Source: Sequoia sempervirens (lineage: Eukaryota; Streptophyta; Pinopsida; Cupressales; Cupressaceae). Taken from it: a DNA stretch of 64,000 nucleotides. A model generated the notes under the pieces. It was given only the letters and a program-made list of their open reading frames with translations. It searched no databases and was not told the DNA's origin. This document shows, piece by piece, positions 22,616-35,449 of this stretch. A program made the translations under genes and the position numbers. How positions within the stretch are numbered: position 1 is the stretch's first letter; every line of letters starts with the position of its first letter. Where the stretch lies: assembly GCA_007258455.2 (NCBI GenBank), contig VDFB02018371.1, positions 18,892 to 82,891 of the forward strand. The letters run 5' to 3'.

Positions 22616-22620
22616 TATAT

Positions 22621-25034
22621 CTTATTTGAGCTCACTATTGTTGCCTCCTCCAAGGATGAAATATTGATCAGTGAGGATATCTTTTTTTTTGTGGTGCCTC
22701 TGCCGGTGGCCATTGGGATTGAATATTTTTCCTAATCATCCATAGGATTTTGGTGGAAACAATTATGTAGGAAAAGGAAGCACGAATGAGGAGGAGGAAG
22801 AGGAATTAAGCTATATTATTATATAATTTTATTAATTGTGTTCTATTGTTTTATGTTTTTAACATATTTATTTATTTAGTAACTTTTGAATCTTTGATTT
22901 AATTTTAATATTGAATTTGATGAGTGCCTAAACTAAAATTTTGATGTTATGTATAGTTAAACTTGTAAATCTTGAGTACCCTATATATATATATATATAT
23001 ATTGCTGTTCCTAAAAGTTCATCCCTTGGACAGCCATCTCCAAAAACATGTCTCACATCCCTTGCCATCCTTGTCTCCGAAACATTGTGGAAAATACAAA
23101 ATTATTGCTATTCCTTTACTTTACTAACTATTGGGTTGGGGTCTCAATTGTGTTGAAGATGAATCCAATTTATGATTACCCAAAATTGTCACAATTATAC
23201 TTTGTTCTTTATTCAGGTTCTAAAGTCAGTCCTGCATTCCAACAAGTGATCTAGGCCCTAGATCATTCAACTTGACAAAATTAATTATTGTAACTAAGTA
23301 AATGGAATCAAACCTCTTTACCCTAATTACCAATTTTGGAACTTTAAATTGACCTTGAATTTAATTCAATCAATGTTCTCAAATTCAATGCACAACTCAT
23401 ATTCAACTTAATTTATTAGGTACCCATTCTCAGTTTGACACTTATTTTAGGTTTCTTGTGCACACGAGATGAAATGTGTTTAAGGAGTTGACTCCATTAG
23501 ACCGGATTGTCTAATGGCATGTCAACATATCTGAAATACAGAATCAAGGCTGATGTAGTTCTTCTAGAGATTCTATTGTTTTTTGATTAATTGATTAATT
23601 GACGTAGATGTGATTTTAAGTCTCTAGGACATAACACAAACTAAACTTTATAGCCAGATGACTTGCTGGATTATGATGGTCCACAAAAATCAGAAAATTA
23701 AAACCAATAAAATATTATTTTTTATTTCACTTAATTAATGTCTTTCACTAAAATAAACTTTTAGTATCGTTTTTGGGTTGTTTTTGAGGAGGAATACCAC
23801 TTGCCTAGTTTTTGAACCATCTTCGGCACCCATTATTCACCCTGTACCTATATGCTCATTTGCACCAGAGAAATTTCAATGCTTTGGATGTGAGGGTACA
23901 AGATTGGGTCCCCACTTCCTCTTTCCATGTGTCTACCTTTATGTATATAGTATTTGCTTCAAATCAATCCAGCCAGCCTTGTTTTTTACTGCAATAGTAG
24001 TTGGCCCTACTCAAGTTTTCACTTGAAAATTTTGCAGGGCTGTAACAGAATTAATTATGGAATTGTTAATAGCTTTGAGAACAAAAATCTTTATGAGGGA
24101 CATGTTGCATACCTAGATATTAACCTTGCATTTTAGTCCCTGATCTTATTGTTAGTATATGAGTCGTGTTTTGTATTCTTAGGATTATTGAGGGGTTGAG
24201 CCATGGGTTATCTAGGGTCTCCTTTCTCATTGAATGTATTGTGATGGAAAGGCCTAAAAGAGGTGTTACTTTCAATCTTATTTTGTTAATGCAACACAAG
24301 GAATATTCATTGTGTTGGTAATCTTGTAATGCCCAAATTTTCTAAGGACATGGGTAAAAACATGGCCAACAACTATTGCAACATAACCATGGCACAATAC
24401 ACACACACACAAGGGGTGTCATCACACATGAAAACAGAAAACAAATGCTCAAGTCAAAGACTATGACCATATTAGAGACAAATCATCACAAAGTTTAATA
24501 GGGGAGATAGGGTCTCACTCTAGACCAACGATCAAGTACTTGTACCCACCACCTAGAGATACAAACCAAGAAAACTAGAGCAATAGGGAAAGTGTAGTTC
24601 ATTATTCAATTACCGAGTCCAAGCATAAAAGAGGAAATATGCAAATTAGGCATCATATACAAGATAAAACCTCTATTCAATTCAATAAATTTGTCAATTA
24701 ATTTCTTCTTTGCAATACATAAGATTATACAAGAAAGAAAGGTTAAAATGGAGAATTGTTCTAAACACCATGAATAGATTCTCAAAACCTTTACAACTCA
24801 AAACAATTTTAAAGCATCATGACAACTTTTTGATTACGTGAAGAAACTATTCAGAACATTCTTATTCAAGCAACAATTGCATATTGATGTTTTACTTAGA
24901 ATTCTACCAAAATGAAAACACTCGAAATCAAATTTAGAAATTTATCACAAAATCAAAAGGCCAATTTGACAAGGAAAGGACCTTGAAGTTTTCATTAGAA
25001 AATTCCATGCTGGGAATGATAAGAATGTGGTCCA
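22621..25034. other. No gene recognised; contains a (TA)n microsatellite
   Basis: The stretch is AT-rich with short frames only. A TA repeat of about ten units lies at 22983-23002. A string tgtaatgccc near 24323 resembles an LTR start, but no partner end was found. Confidence 0.4.
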
Positions 25035-25465
25035 ACCTTTAGCAAACTAGAGGCGAGGAAAGATAGAGCTACATTAGCTCGAACCAACCCTATTGGATGG
25101 AGGATGTGGCATGGCAAGGGTGTACTAGAGTTTAGGATACTTGCTATTCGCCTCCTTTCAAAATTTGTCAATTTGTATGTTGTAGAGAGGAATTGGTCCA
25201 CATATAGCTTCATCCAATTAGTCAAGAGGAACAATCTTACCTCTAGACAATCAGAGAAGTTGGTGGTTGTAGATAGTTCCTTATGGCTATAGATCAACAA
25301 ACCCTTGAGCATTACTAGACTCTAGCCTCACATTGGGATGTTGATGCCCAAGATGCTATACAGGTTAATGAGGAGGCACAAGAGGGATTAGTTGGGGTTC
25401 ATTGCTTGAGGAAGCCCCTTATAGTGGCAGTGACTTGGACTAAGACTCTGATTTTGATGTAGACC
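25035..25465 (+). pseudogene. hAT-family transposase C-terminal remnant
   Basis: Plus-strand translation gives the hAT dimerisation region: EFRILAIRLLSKFVN, then ERNWSTYSFIQLVKRNNL, then a hydrophobic end (KLVVVDSSLWL) closing at 25292. The sequence upstream to about 25035 (ARKDRATLARTNPIGW) also fits the family. After a stop, acidic-tail coding-like sequence with Asp-rich strings continues to about 25465 in broken frames. In active elements this region pairs transposase monomers. The catalytic core and terminal repeats are not visible, so this is a fragment. Confidence 0.75.
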
Positions 25466-26467
25466 TACTAAATGCAAATGTTGATTTAGGACAGCTATTT
25501 AGTTTCTATTTTTTTGTCATTTTGTAGTTGAATTTTGCAACCTTTGGGCATTTTGTTGTAATTCTTATATAATATATGTGCATTGATAATGAAATCATTT
25601 AAAATTTGTTAATTTGTTTGTCAATTTGACAATTCTAATGTGAAATCTCAATTCAAGTCTAATGTATTAAGGTTCTAGAATATCTATAATGAACGCTTTA
25701 TCAATGTTATCATATGAATATTTGAAATTTCTCTTTTTTCTAATAGCCATCTCCTACTATTCCCTAAAAAATGGCTAAAAAAAATCTCATATTGGAAACA
25801 TATCCCCCCATCCCCTTACTATCCTCGTCCCAAAAACTTGAGGGAGCATAGTATATACTAGCTTACAAGGCGTGTTAATATGAAAATCCATACCACCATA
25901 TGATATGTGGAAGTACCATCCAACCCAACGTATCATACTAGTGAGATCTATTACCATCAACAAGAAATGCAAGATTTACATGGTTATACCACATCCACCC
26001 ATATAAAAGGAATATTAATGTTATTATCCCCTTCACCTGAAATTTTGTGTGAGGCATAGTGAAATATGACTGTCAATCAAAAATGGTGATTTGTAGGTTT
26101 CGTCATGAGACCTTAGGGTATCAATAATATCAGAGTATTATGCTCCACAATTTAGGATAGTTGTTATCCTTCTAAAGGAATTAACTTATCTAAATTATGA
26201 CAAAATGTAATTCATCCCTCTTTGGAGATCTTACTAACACAAGGTATTAATATAGGTGGTGTACTAGTTAGCTAACATACCATTGAGGGGTTTTATGTTC
26301 CCCTTTAGAGACCCAGTTATCTCAATTACACACATATTCTTCCTCACAAACATGGACCATCATTCCTTGCTTTGACTTTAAACATAGAATCTAAAAACAT
26401 ACACTCTAATGGGTTTGATTAATATTTAAAATGCTAAAGGTAGCCTCTTAAAGAAAACATTGCCAGC
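25466..26467. other. No gene recognised
   Basis: AT-rich sequence with short frames. It lies between the hAT remnant and the plastid-derived fragment. Confidence 0.4.
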
Positions 26468-26643
26468 ACCAACAAGTGAAATCACTCTGCTGGGCCGTCA
26501 CTGATACTCAGAGACGAAAGCTAGGGGAGCGAATGGGATTAGAGACCCCAGTAGTCCTAGCCGTAAACGATGGATACTAAGTGCTGTGCGTATCGACCCG
26601 TATAGTGCTGCAGCTAACGAGTTAAGTATCCTGCCTGGGAAGT
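26468..26643 (+). pseudogene. rrn16 (fragment): Nuclear copy of a plastid 16S rRNA fragment
   Basis: The segment contains the signature strings of the central domain of plastid/cyanobacterial 16S rRNA: ctctgctgggccg, gagacgaaagctaggggagc, gggattagaga, cccagtagtcctagccgtaa and gagttaagtatcctgcctgg. Compared with what I know of plastid 16S it carries several substitutions (for example gattagaga for gattagata, and aacgagtt for aacgcgtt). It is therefore a nuclear insertion, not plastid DNA. The fragment is cut at 26643/26644 by a chromovirus LTR. The next bases of the gene are not seen at the other end of that element, which is truncated. Confidence 0.88.
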
Positions 26644-28491
26644 TGAAATATTCCGAGCCAAATTTTTTCGATTTTTAACAATTATCAGATTACAACATTA
26701 CAAGCAAAGTACCCGTTAACGTTAGAAGATAAACCCAAACGTACTGAAGCAACTCTAACCAGTATGGCACCGATGATGGCGAGCATTGGTCAGAGGATCT
26801 TCTACTCTAAATGCTGGAAAAGGAACTCGACGTCAAGTATGTGCTACACAATCCGATGCGGAGTGAGGGGCGACCATATGACGGAGTGATTACAGAATTC
26901 AATGCTTGAAAGGAAATGCTGAAACTGGAAATACTCAACACCCAGAATGTGCTTGCTCACCCAGAATGGGAAGTAGCTACCATAGGGCGGAGATCTATCT
27001 ATTACAACAATTACTGAAGAAGAATGAGTATTACAACAACAATAAAGCAATATTCAAAGAACGACTGGTCAGTACTACTGCCAGCTTACAAGATATTGTT
27101 GCCTGCAAATCAGAATATAAGATGCTCTTTCAATGGTGCATACAATAAGAATCCTTCTGCAAAGGTTATAAAGAAACCTTAACACCAACCAAATAAGGAA
27201 GATGCAGATTCCTCAAACTGTCGTATCAGATCTGCACTTTTTGTTACATAACCAGCAGCTTACAAACTCAAAGAATTGTTTATAGCTTCTTCATATATGA
27301 CCCGAATGATGTGAAGTAAAATGCAATGCACTATAATGATTAAGGCGACCAAACCCAAACACTAACACAGACCCAAATACCACTAATTTAATTTGCACGG
27401 AATTCAAGACAGTACATAATGGTACGGCCCAGCTGAAAGATTCGACCTTGCTTTAAAAATTCAATACACAACAAAAAAATTTGAAACTTGAACTAATGAT
27501 TCGCCCTTGACAGACTAATGGATTAAGACACTGCCCAGAACTATATTTTTTGTATTTTCTGAGATATGAATGAAAATCTAAATCTGCTGTAGCAACAATG
27601 CAACTTCTAGAAAATCCACTAAAATGCAGAAACCAAAAAACTACTGATTTAATAATGCTGATTACAATGCACGATTACTAAGAAGAACTCACAAACGAGA
27701 TTGATTCACCACTAGTTGTTGTCTTGCAAACAAGAAGCGATGCCCGAGCTAGGAGGCCTTCATTCCTCGAAGCAAACCCAGAGCCAATTCGGCAGCATAA
27801 CAGTACTGTAGTCCAAAGATAATGAAATGATGCTCAAGTCTCCTTTTTATAAGTTTCGGTTGACTTCACGAAACCCTAAAATCCAACTCAATGACCAAAC
27901 CCTAGCTCTTTCTTCAAGATGGCGTCCTTTTCCCTTTTAGCTCAATATTCATATTTTAATTAAAATCAACACCTTGATAAATGCGCCCAAATTAACTTGC
28001 TTTGACTTTGGAAAATTCATCAAAAATTAAATATAACCTTAATGATGGCGCCACCCTTCAAGTCCACCTTTTAAAATAACATTAAGTCATTTGACTAGGC
28101 CAAGGTGATAAAATGACATTTAAATTATAATGTTATTTTTTGAGTGAAATGAGCTCAACTCCCCAAAACTGCATTCTGAAGCCCGAAACTGAATATGCCA
28201 CTTGAGTCAACTGAAGGGGAAGGTCAACTGCCTGAGACCATCCTGTTTACTGCCAAAAATAGAATTTACTAAAAATAGTAAATTCCTGGAAATGCTCAGA
28301 ATGCTGAGATGAACACACCACTGCGAAGCTCTCTGAAAACCCAGAAAGAATCCGCCATTGAATCCACCAAGTTCGAGCAAAGACATCCTCAAAAATAGGA
28401 AACCCTAATTTTACCTTCCGACTAGCCTTCGGGTTTCTAGAAAAAGGCCAACGGTCACAGGAACAATCAGGTTTGAGAAGGGGACATTACA
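26644..28491 (-). repeat. 3' LTR of a truncated Ty3/gypsy chromovirus
   Basis: It starts TGAAATATTCC and ends GGGGACATTACA (1848 bp). It aligns along its whole length with the LTRs of the non-autonomous element, with many substitutions and small indels. A minus-strand TATA lies near 27844-27853. The purine tract of the adjoining pol gene follows at 28492. Confidence 0.88.
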
Positions 28492-30969
28492 GTCCGCCCT
28501 CCCCAAGATTGCTTGTCCTCAAGCAATCGCAAACCAGGATGCTGCAATATCTCATCACTTTCCCAAGTCGCATCCTCCATAGGCAGGTTCTTCCACTTCA
28601 CTAGGTATTCTCTGATGGTTCTTTTCCTCAAAGAACGTTCTCTGAAGTCAAGTATCTCCTCTGGAATTAGAACCAACTGTCCCTCTTCATCCAACGGTGG
28701 CAACTGTGATGAAGCAATCACATTATGTCCAAGTGTCTTCTTGAGGCGAGACACGTGGAAGACGTTATGCACTCTGCTATCAGAAGGTAGCTCTAATTCA
28801 TAAGCTACTGCCCCAACTTTTCTGATGACCCTAAATGGCCCATAGAAGCGAGGTTTGAGCTTCTCCGCTCCACTCTTCTTGAGAGTAGACTGTCTGTAAG
28901 GTTGTAAACGAAGATAGACCATATCCCCAACCTCGAAAGAACGCTCAACACGCTTCTGATCAGCATACAACTTCTGCTGATTTTGTGCAATCTACAAATT
29001 ATCCTTCAAGGATTTCATTATGTCTTGACTATGCTGCAACAAATCCTTGGCTAGGGGTGCTTTGCTGTCACCAAACACCAAATCTGCAAAACTAGGTGCT
29101 TCATACCCATAAAGTGCCAAGAAAGGAGACATCTTAATCAACATATGGAAAGAAGAATTGTAGCAGTACTCGCCTATATGCAGCCACTTAACCCATGCTC
29201 TCTGCTGCTCTGACACATAGTTTCTCAAGTAGCCTTCCAACCACTTGTTCACTACTTCTGTTTGTCCATCAGTTTGGGGGTGATAACTCGTGCTTGGAGT
29301 AAGAACAGTACCACTCATTTTGAAGACTTCTTGCCAAAACGCACTTAGGAACTTGCTGTCCCTATCACTCACAATGTTCTTTGGCAACCCATGCAGCCTA
29401 AACACCTCTCGAAAGAACAAATCTGCAACTTGGACTGCAGAAAAAGTGCTGGTAATGGCGAAGAAATGAGCAAATTTGGTTAATCTGTCAACTACCACGT
29501 AAATACAATCCTTCCCTTGGGCCTTGGGCAACCCAGTGATGAAGTCCATCGAAATGCTTTCCCATTTTTGATTGGAAATTGGAAGTGGTTGCAGCAAACC
29601 GGCGGGTAAAGTATGCTCATTCTTATTCACTTGACAAACAGGGCACTCCTGAATGTAGCGTTGTACTTCTCCTTTCAATCCTTTCCAAGAAAACCTTTCT
29701 CGGATCTGCCTATACGTCTTGAAAAAACCTTGGTGACCAGCAACTGGAATATCATGGAAAGTCAAAAGAATCTTCTTCTTAAGCTTAGAATCAGCCACTA
29801 GAAAGATTCTTCCCTTATAATGTATCAATCCCTCAACCACCTTGTACCTTTCATCATGAAAAGTACCCTCAAGAATGCTGGTTGCAAACTGATTTTTGGC
29901 ATAATCAGCAAGCAACAAGTCTCTCCAATCTGCAGTAAGCTCACACAATGAGCTAAGATGAGGTCTCCTTGACAACGCATCAGCCACGATATTATTTTTC
30001 CCTTTGACATATTCAATGTCAAAGTCGTAAGCTTGAAGATTACTCACCCATTTCTGTTGCCTCTCATTTAGGTCCTTCTGGTGCATGAAATGCTTGAGGC
30101 TACTGTGGTCAGTCTTAACCACGAATTTGTTCCCCACCAAGTATTGCCTAAACTTGGCTAATGCATGCATAATGGCAAGCATTTCTTTGTCATAAATTGA
30201 ATATGTCCTTTCGACACCCCGTAACTTTCTGCTCTCAAACACTATAGGGTGTTTGCCTTGCATCAGGACAGCCCCAACTCCTTCACCTGATGCATCACAC
30301 TGCAGCTCGAATGGCTTGGAGAAATCCGGAATAGCCAAAACTGGACACGAGCTCATGATCTTCTTGAACTTGTCAAAAACAATTTGAGCCTTTTCTGACC
30401 AAACAAAGGCTCCCTTTTTGGTGAGATCAGTAAGGGGAGCAGCATTTGTGAATACCCCTTTACAATCTCCGATAAAAACCACAAAGACCCAGAAAACCTT
30501 TCAACTGAGTCAAGTTCTCAGGAGGTGGCCAATCAACTACTGCTTTAATCTTTTCCGGATCCACCTTCACTCCCTCAGCACTGATTATGTGGCCAAGGTA
30601 CAGCAACTCCTCCATTCCAAATTCACATTTGGAAGCTTTTGCGAACAAACTCTCAGATTCCAGGATACTAAGCACTTCCTCCAAGTGCTTGAGATGATCT
30701 TCCCAAGTCTTGCTGTAAATCAGAATATCATCAAAAAATATCAACACAAATCTCCTTAACTGATTCTGAAAAACACGGTTCATGCAAGACTGAAAGGTAG
30801 CCGGAGCGTTAGTCAACCCAAATGGCATGACTAAGAATTCGAAATGGCCATAGTGACACCTGAAAGCTGTCTTCTCCACATCAGATCCCCTCATCCGAAT
30901 CTGATGGTAACCCGATCTCAAATCTATCTTCGAGAAGAACTTGGCCCCATGTAGCTCATCAATGAGCTC
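28467..30969 (-). pseudogene. Ty3/gypsy chromovirus pol, truncated and frameshifted
   Basis: In minus-strand order: reverse transcriptase from [16 protein letters not shown] through FFDDILIYS (30969-30460); RNase H starting at [16 protein letters not shown]; integrase with an HHCC finger and catalytic DRLTKF / SDRDSKF / QTDGQTE blocks (30482-28992); then GPF and a C-terminal chromodomain (IREYLVKWKNLPMEDATWES; 28970-28467). A frameshift lies near 30465 and an in-frame TAG at about 28989-28991. The C-terminus overlaps the 3' LTR by 25 bases. Everything upstream of the reverse transcriptase catalytic region is missing where the very long LTR begins at 30971. Confidence 0.92.
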
Positions 30970-32289
30970 CTGTTAAGGAATTATTTGTGACCTTTTCACA
31001 CATCGCCCCATTCAAGATGGGGACCCCTAAATTTTGCTCCATTCTCGTCTTTTGGCTTTGGTTCTTTTCTCTCTCTCTCTCTCTGTCTCTTTTCTATGGT
31101 CTGCCTTCCGGGGACGTTCCCGTCTTTGAACTTGAACGAGTGAAATTTGGCCAAGTCTGAAATTAGGGTTTTGAGTCTTTCCAGCCAATTTGAAGTCAAA
31201 CGAGGTGAATAACTTGAAATTTGAGAAGCCGCGTTCTTGTCGGCATGTTTCGGCGAACCGCGAAATTTCATCAAATTGAGATATTTACTATTTTAGTAGG
31301 AGTGTGCAATTAGGGGCAATTTGTCAGCTATTTTGAGATTAGAGTGATCTGCTTGCATTAGTACGTCGGGCTACCGTATGCAAAATTTGGCCGGACTGAC
31401 TTACCTTTTTAGCGGTCAAACCTGAACAAATTTTAGGAGTGCGAATCACGAGTTTTCTTTGCATGCGCATATTCCTTACACGGGTTTTCAAGACCATAGC
31501 GATGTAACATGCAAAGAAGTGAGATGACAACTTCGAATTGACCTTCCAAGGCTAGTTTTAGAGTTTGCATGTTAGAGGTTTTTTTCTTTTGCATGTCCGG
31601 ATGATTCTTGATGGGTTTTCGAGAGCTTCCCGCGATGGTACTGACGTATAGCGAGGATACTCACTTTCGATAGGGAACACATATTTTTAGCGAGGTGTGT
31701 CGGTATACGGCTGATTCGAGAATCCGGTACGATAAGTGTCATGAAGCGAAGAGCAAGCTCCGAAAGCTCATTTGGTGTGCATACAGCGGGTAGGGTTTCA
31801 GCCGGGCCTAAAAATGAAGTAAAAATAGTCAAATTTTTTGAAAACCGATTAAACCACCTTCGGCATTCTTTAGAACTGTCTACTGGCTGGTAAAATTTCA
31901 AGTCAAACGGAGCACTTACTATTTATAGTAAGTCAATTTAGAAAGGTGCTAAAAATAGTAAATCAGGTGCATGCGTCAGTGTCAGCAGTCAGGTCACGTG
32001 GTGAGGAGCGCCTCATCAAAATTTCAACTCGATCGGAGCATGGGAGCTATCAGAAACATGAGGTTACTATTTATAGTAAACCACCTTCAGAAGCGGGCTA
32101 AAAATAGCGGGTCAGCTAAAAACGGCAGTGTTGACAGGTCAATGAAGCTATGAGGATGCTACGTTCAAAATTTCAAGTTGATCTGAGTTTCAGAAGTGCA
32201 AAAATGAGAAGGCTTACTATAAATAGCAGGGCACGTAAGCTGGCGAAAGATGATGAAAATTTGTCTAAGTCTGGAACTTCATCCAGTAT

Positions 32290-33470
32290 GCAAAAGGAAA
32301 TGCGCCCAGCTAGTAAGGAGGCATAAAAAATTCTAAGTATGGAGTTTCATCCTTCACCAGAGGTAAAATGCGCCCAAAGCTGGAGTGGTCAAAGAAAAGT
32401 CAACATGTTACATCCTCCACACATGCCAAAATGCGCCCTCAAGGAAAAGCTGGAGCTCAAAATTTTTCTAAGTAAGAAGTTTATCCTCCTCCTATGGTGA
32501 AATGCGCCCAAGTCATAAGCTGGTCAAAGAAGTCAACTTTTTCATCCTCCTACATGGGCAAAATGCGCCCAAACTAGTGCATGTGAGGACAAAAATAAGG
32601 AAGCTGAAAAGTCACCAGCTAAGGCGTTGAAATCCTCATCCTCCTCTCACCTCAAAATGCGCCCATTTGAGGCCATATGAAGACAAAAATAGGGAAGTTG
32701 AAAAGTCACTTGTTGGGTGGCGTTTGAAAGTTCATCCACCTCCATAGGAGAAATGCGCCCATACTTCAAGTTTTATCCTTCTCAAGGCATCAAATGCGCC
32801 CAAAAGAGGGAATGTGAAGACAAAAGTGGAGAAGCTCAAGAGTCACAGGTCAAGGCGTTGAAAAGGTTCCTTCTTCTACACAAGCAAAATGCGCCCATCC
32901 TCTTGCCAAGCTGAAATGCGCCCATGTTGAGGTGTAAAAGTAAGTGGTGGTGGTAAGTAAGGTGAAATGTGGTTGAAAATGCCTCAAGGCGTGGTCAATG
33001 CTTGATAAATACTAGGCGTTACCCTCCTTCATCCACAAAATGCGCCTAAAGTGGAGAGTGTCTGAGGATTTTTGCTAGGCGTGGTGAAAGGTGATGAATA
33101 TTGGGCGTTATTTTTTTTAAAAAAAATTCCTCCATCAAGTGCTGGGCGCCAAGAGTGATGGAAGTAATAAGGTGTTGGAAAGGTTCTAAGGCGTGATTTT
33201 CCTCAAGGATGGTAAAATGAAATAAAGTATAAGATACGTGATGAAATATTTCTAAGGCGTTGGGTTTTCAAATGAATATTTTTCAAATGTGAAGGTGGCG
33301 AGTGAAGTGTGCAAGGCGCCTCTATGAATAAATTTTTTCTAAGTGAAGATGAAAAGATTTCTACCACTGGCAAATGAAATAAAATTTCCAAGGCAAAATT
33401 TTCCAAAGAGATGATTTAAAAAAATTTCTAAGGCACAAAATATTTTCTTCCTCTAGAAAATGCGCCTAGA
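32290..33470 (+). repeat. Degenerate subrepeats with core aaatgcgccca in the very long LTR
   Basis: At least a dozen copies of aaatgcgcc(c/t) occur at spacings of about 25-100 bases, with one wide gap near 33050-33450. They are mixed with recurring strings such as catcctcc, gtcaaagaagtcaa and tttctaagt. Matching arrays lie in the other copies at about 49000-49640, 55850-56370 and 61880-62870. Confidence 0.7.
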
Positions 33471-34510
33471 CTCTGAGGAGATAAGATTTTCTTGAAGCAC
33501 GAGCGGAGTTGCCAGGGGTGAAGTCGGTGAATGCCAGCTGCACGGGTTGATAAAAATTTTCCAAGTCAGAGCAAAATTCTCAGAGGGGATCGAAGAACGA
33601 GAATAAATTTGATGAAAGAATATTTTCTAAGGTTCAAAATTCAAGAAAATTAAATGAACCCGTTCGTTGGGCACCCATGAATTCGACGCGTTCTGGAGAA
33701 AATTTTCTTCTGGGTATCTAAGATTGCCGATGAGGAGTTGATTTCAAGGTCTTCCACAGCTTGTCGAGGATTCTGGGATGAAGATTTTAAGTGGGCACTA
33801 GGTTGATGAGTTTTCCTAAGGGAAACTTGAAAATTTCTAAGGCAAATGTGAAGAAAACGTGTTTTCAAGATGAAATTCTCCAGACAATGGATTTGAAAGA
33901 AACTGCCTAGGTGAATTTGCTTAAACCCTTCGTAAAGATAGTCTTCCAGAGCCGGAGTTGAACGAATTTGAGTATCGGAGCCCCAGGTAGTGAAATGAAT
34001 TTCTCAAAGATGAAGTTTGTCTAAGGCATGAACTTGAACACGAAGTTGGCTAGTGGAGGCAACAAATCCTTGGAGATCAAAACTTGGTAAGTAAGTTGAG
34101 TTTATGTTGATGTAATACTTTTTCTCCTTACTTGTTTTACGGGAGGAGCGTTGAGATCGCCAGGGATAACAAAGTAATAGAAGAGAAATTACTCAGGGTT
34201 AGTTTCAACCGAGGGAAGAAAGATTCTTGAAAAATGGCTAGAGGTGTTGAAGAAACATTCAGAGCAAGAGATGGAGATGGAAACTCGGTGGCGAGCGAAG
34301 GAACAACATCAGAAGAGATCAAGAGCGATTGTGAAAGGCGGCGTGCGCAAGCGGAATCTTCTAGAAGGATGATGGTGGACATTATGGTGCATTTATTACC
34401 CCACTCTCCTTTGTGGCAGTTTTTAGGGCAATATTGTTTAGGGCTGAGGTGGCGCGATTCTGGCCACTCTATTGATTGTAACCCTAGCCGTCTTTTGGGA
34501 CTTGGCTAGC

Positions 34511-34520
34511 TATAAAAGGG
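34511..34520 (+). promoter_or_regulatory. TATA box of the very long LTR
   Basis: tataaaaggg followed by ggagtccccctc. It is conserved in the inverted copies at about 47624-47634 and 54141-54150. Transcription would start about 0.9 kb before the LTR end. Confidence 0.6.
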
Positions 34521-35449
34521 GGAGTCCCCCTCATTTGTAAGGCATTAGAAAATTAGAATTAGATTAGACATTGAAATAGTAGACATTGAGAGAGCATTAG
34601 CATTAGAGCTAGATAGTGTAGCATTGTAGAGCATTTTGCATAATTTGGAGAAGAAAGAAAGTTTTCCCTTTGAAGACTTTTGAGGAGATTGTTGTGTAAC
34701 ACATTTTATGATAATGAATCTTTTCATTGGTAGGTAAGGATTCGTCTGCCGTCGCCAGAATGCTAACCCAAAGGTTCTTCTTCTTCATTATCAGTGGCTT
34801 CAAATTCATACAGTAGCCTTTTGGTGTGGTGTTTTATTGAGATAACTACTTGTTACCACTAAGCGGCTTTATTGTTGCATTAGTTAGCACTTATGATAGT
34901 CAGTGATTATTTGTTTAACTTCGGTTTGGTTTCCCATGCACTTATGTCATTCTCGTTGCTCTGATGGTGTATGTATGTTAAATTATAACTTGAACATCTT
35001 TCGCTGTTTCCCTTGAAGATTGCACCGATTTTACTGAGGCTGTCCGACGGAGGCTAGGTGAAATCTGGTTGAAGTCTATTGAAACAAAACCCCACATATC
35101 CTGCATTTAGAATAGAATATAAATTTCTTAGGCCTTATACCCTTTACTTTTCGCACATTTCCGATTAGTATTAGGAATCCCGTGCTCACCTGCCAAATCA
35201 TTTGAATTACATGAAAACCCTTAGTCCGCTGTCTGCTGTCAACTGCCGAACAATTGTGTAAGTCCCCTTGACATACCAGCAACATCACATCGAGCCAAAC
35301 TGAGCCTATTCGCACTTAAGGAACCTTGGAGTTGAAAGCATGATCTTACTCGCAATCTTAGCATGCTGAATATTTTGTTCAAGAGAGGATAGAGCGTCCG
35401 TTGGGAGACTTTATTCTGTGTTGGTGCGGTCTCAAAAACCACGTCAACA

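Larger units (their letters stand above)
30971..35449 (+). mobile_element. Very long LTR, copy 1 (4.48 kb)
   Basis: It matches the two proven solo LTRs at 46705-50935 and 53215-57699 in the opposite orientation, from tgtgaccttttcacaca at its left end to accacgtcaaca at its right. A TATA box (tataaaaggg) lies at 34511-34520. The first bases differ from other copies by about 12 extra bases after TGTT. The flanks do not form a target duplication and come from different elements (minus-strand reverse transcriptase on the left, plus-strand integrase on the right). The locus was therefore rearranged. Small frames inside are not genes. Confidence 0.85.

Noticed and set aside
24323..25034. Possible LTR start (tgtaatgccc) near 24323
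   Set aside because: No matching end, primer site or duplication was found.
26468..26643. A functional rRNA gene
   Set aside because: Only about 175 bp of the roughly 1.5-kb gene is present, with substitutions at normally fixed positions.
32290..33470. CRISPR-like look of regularly repeated aaatgcgccca
   Set aside because: Spacing is irregular, spacers are related to each other, and the array is part of a plant LTR present four times.
35418..35449. Extending the plus-strand integrase frame upstream of 35450
   Set aside because: Those codons belong to the end of the very long LTR (accacgtcaaca) and do not match integrase.
30971..35449. Calling copy 1 of the very long LTR a solo LTR
   Set aside because: Its 5-bp flanks differ and its two neighbours come from opposite-strand elements, so a simple solo LTR cannot be shown.
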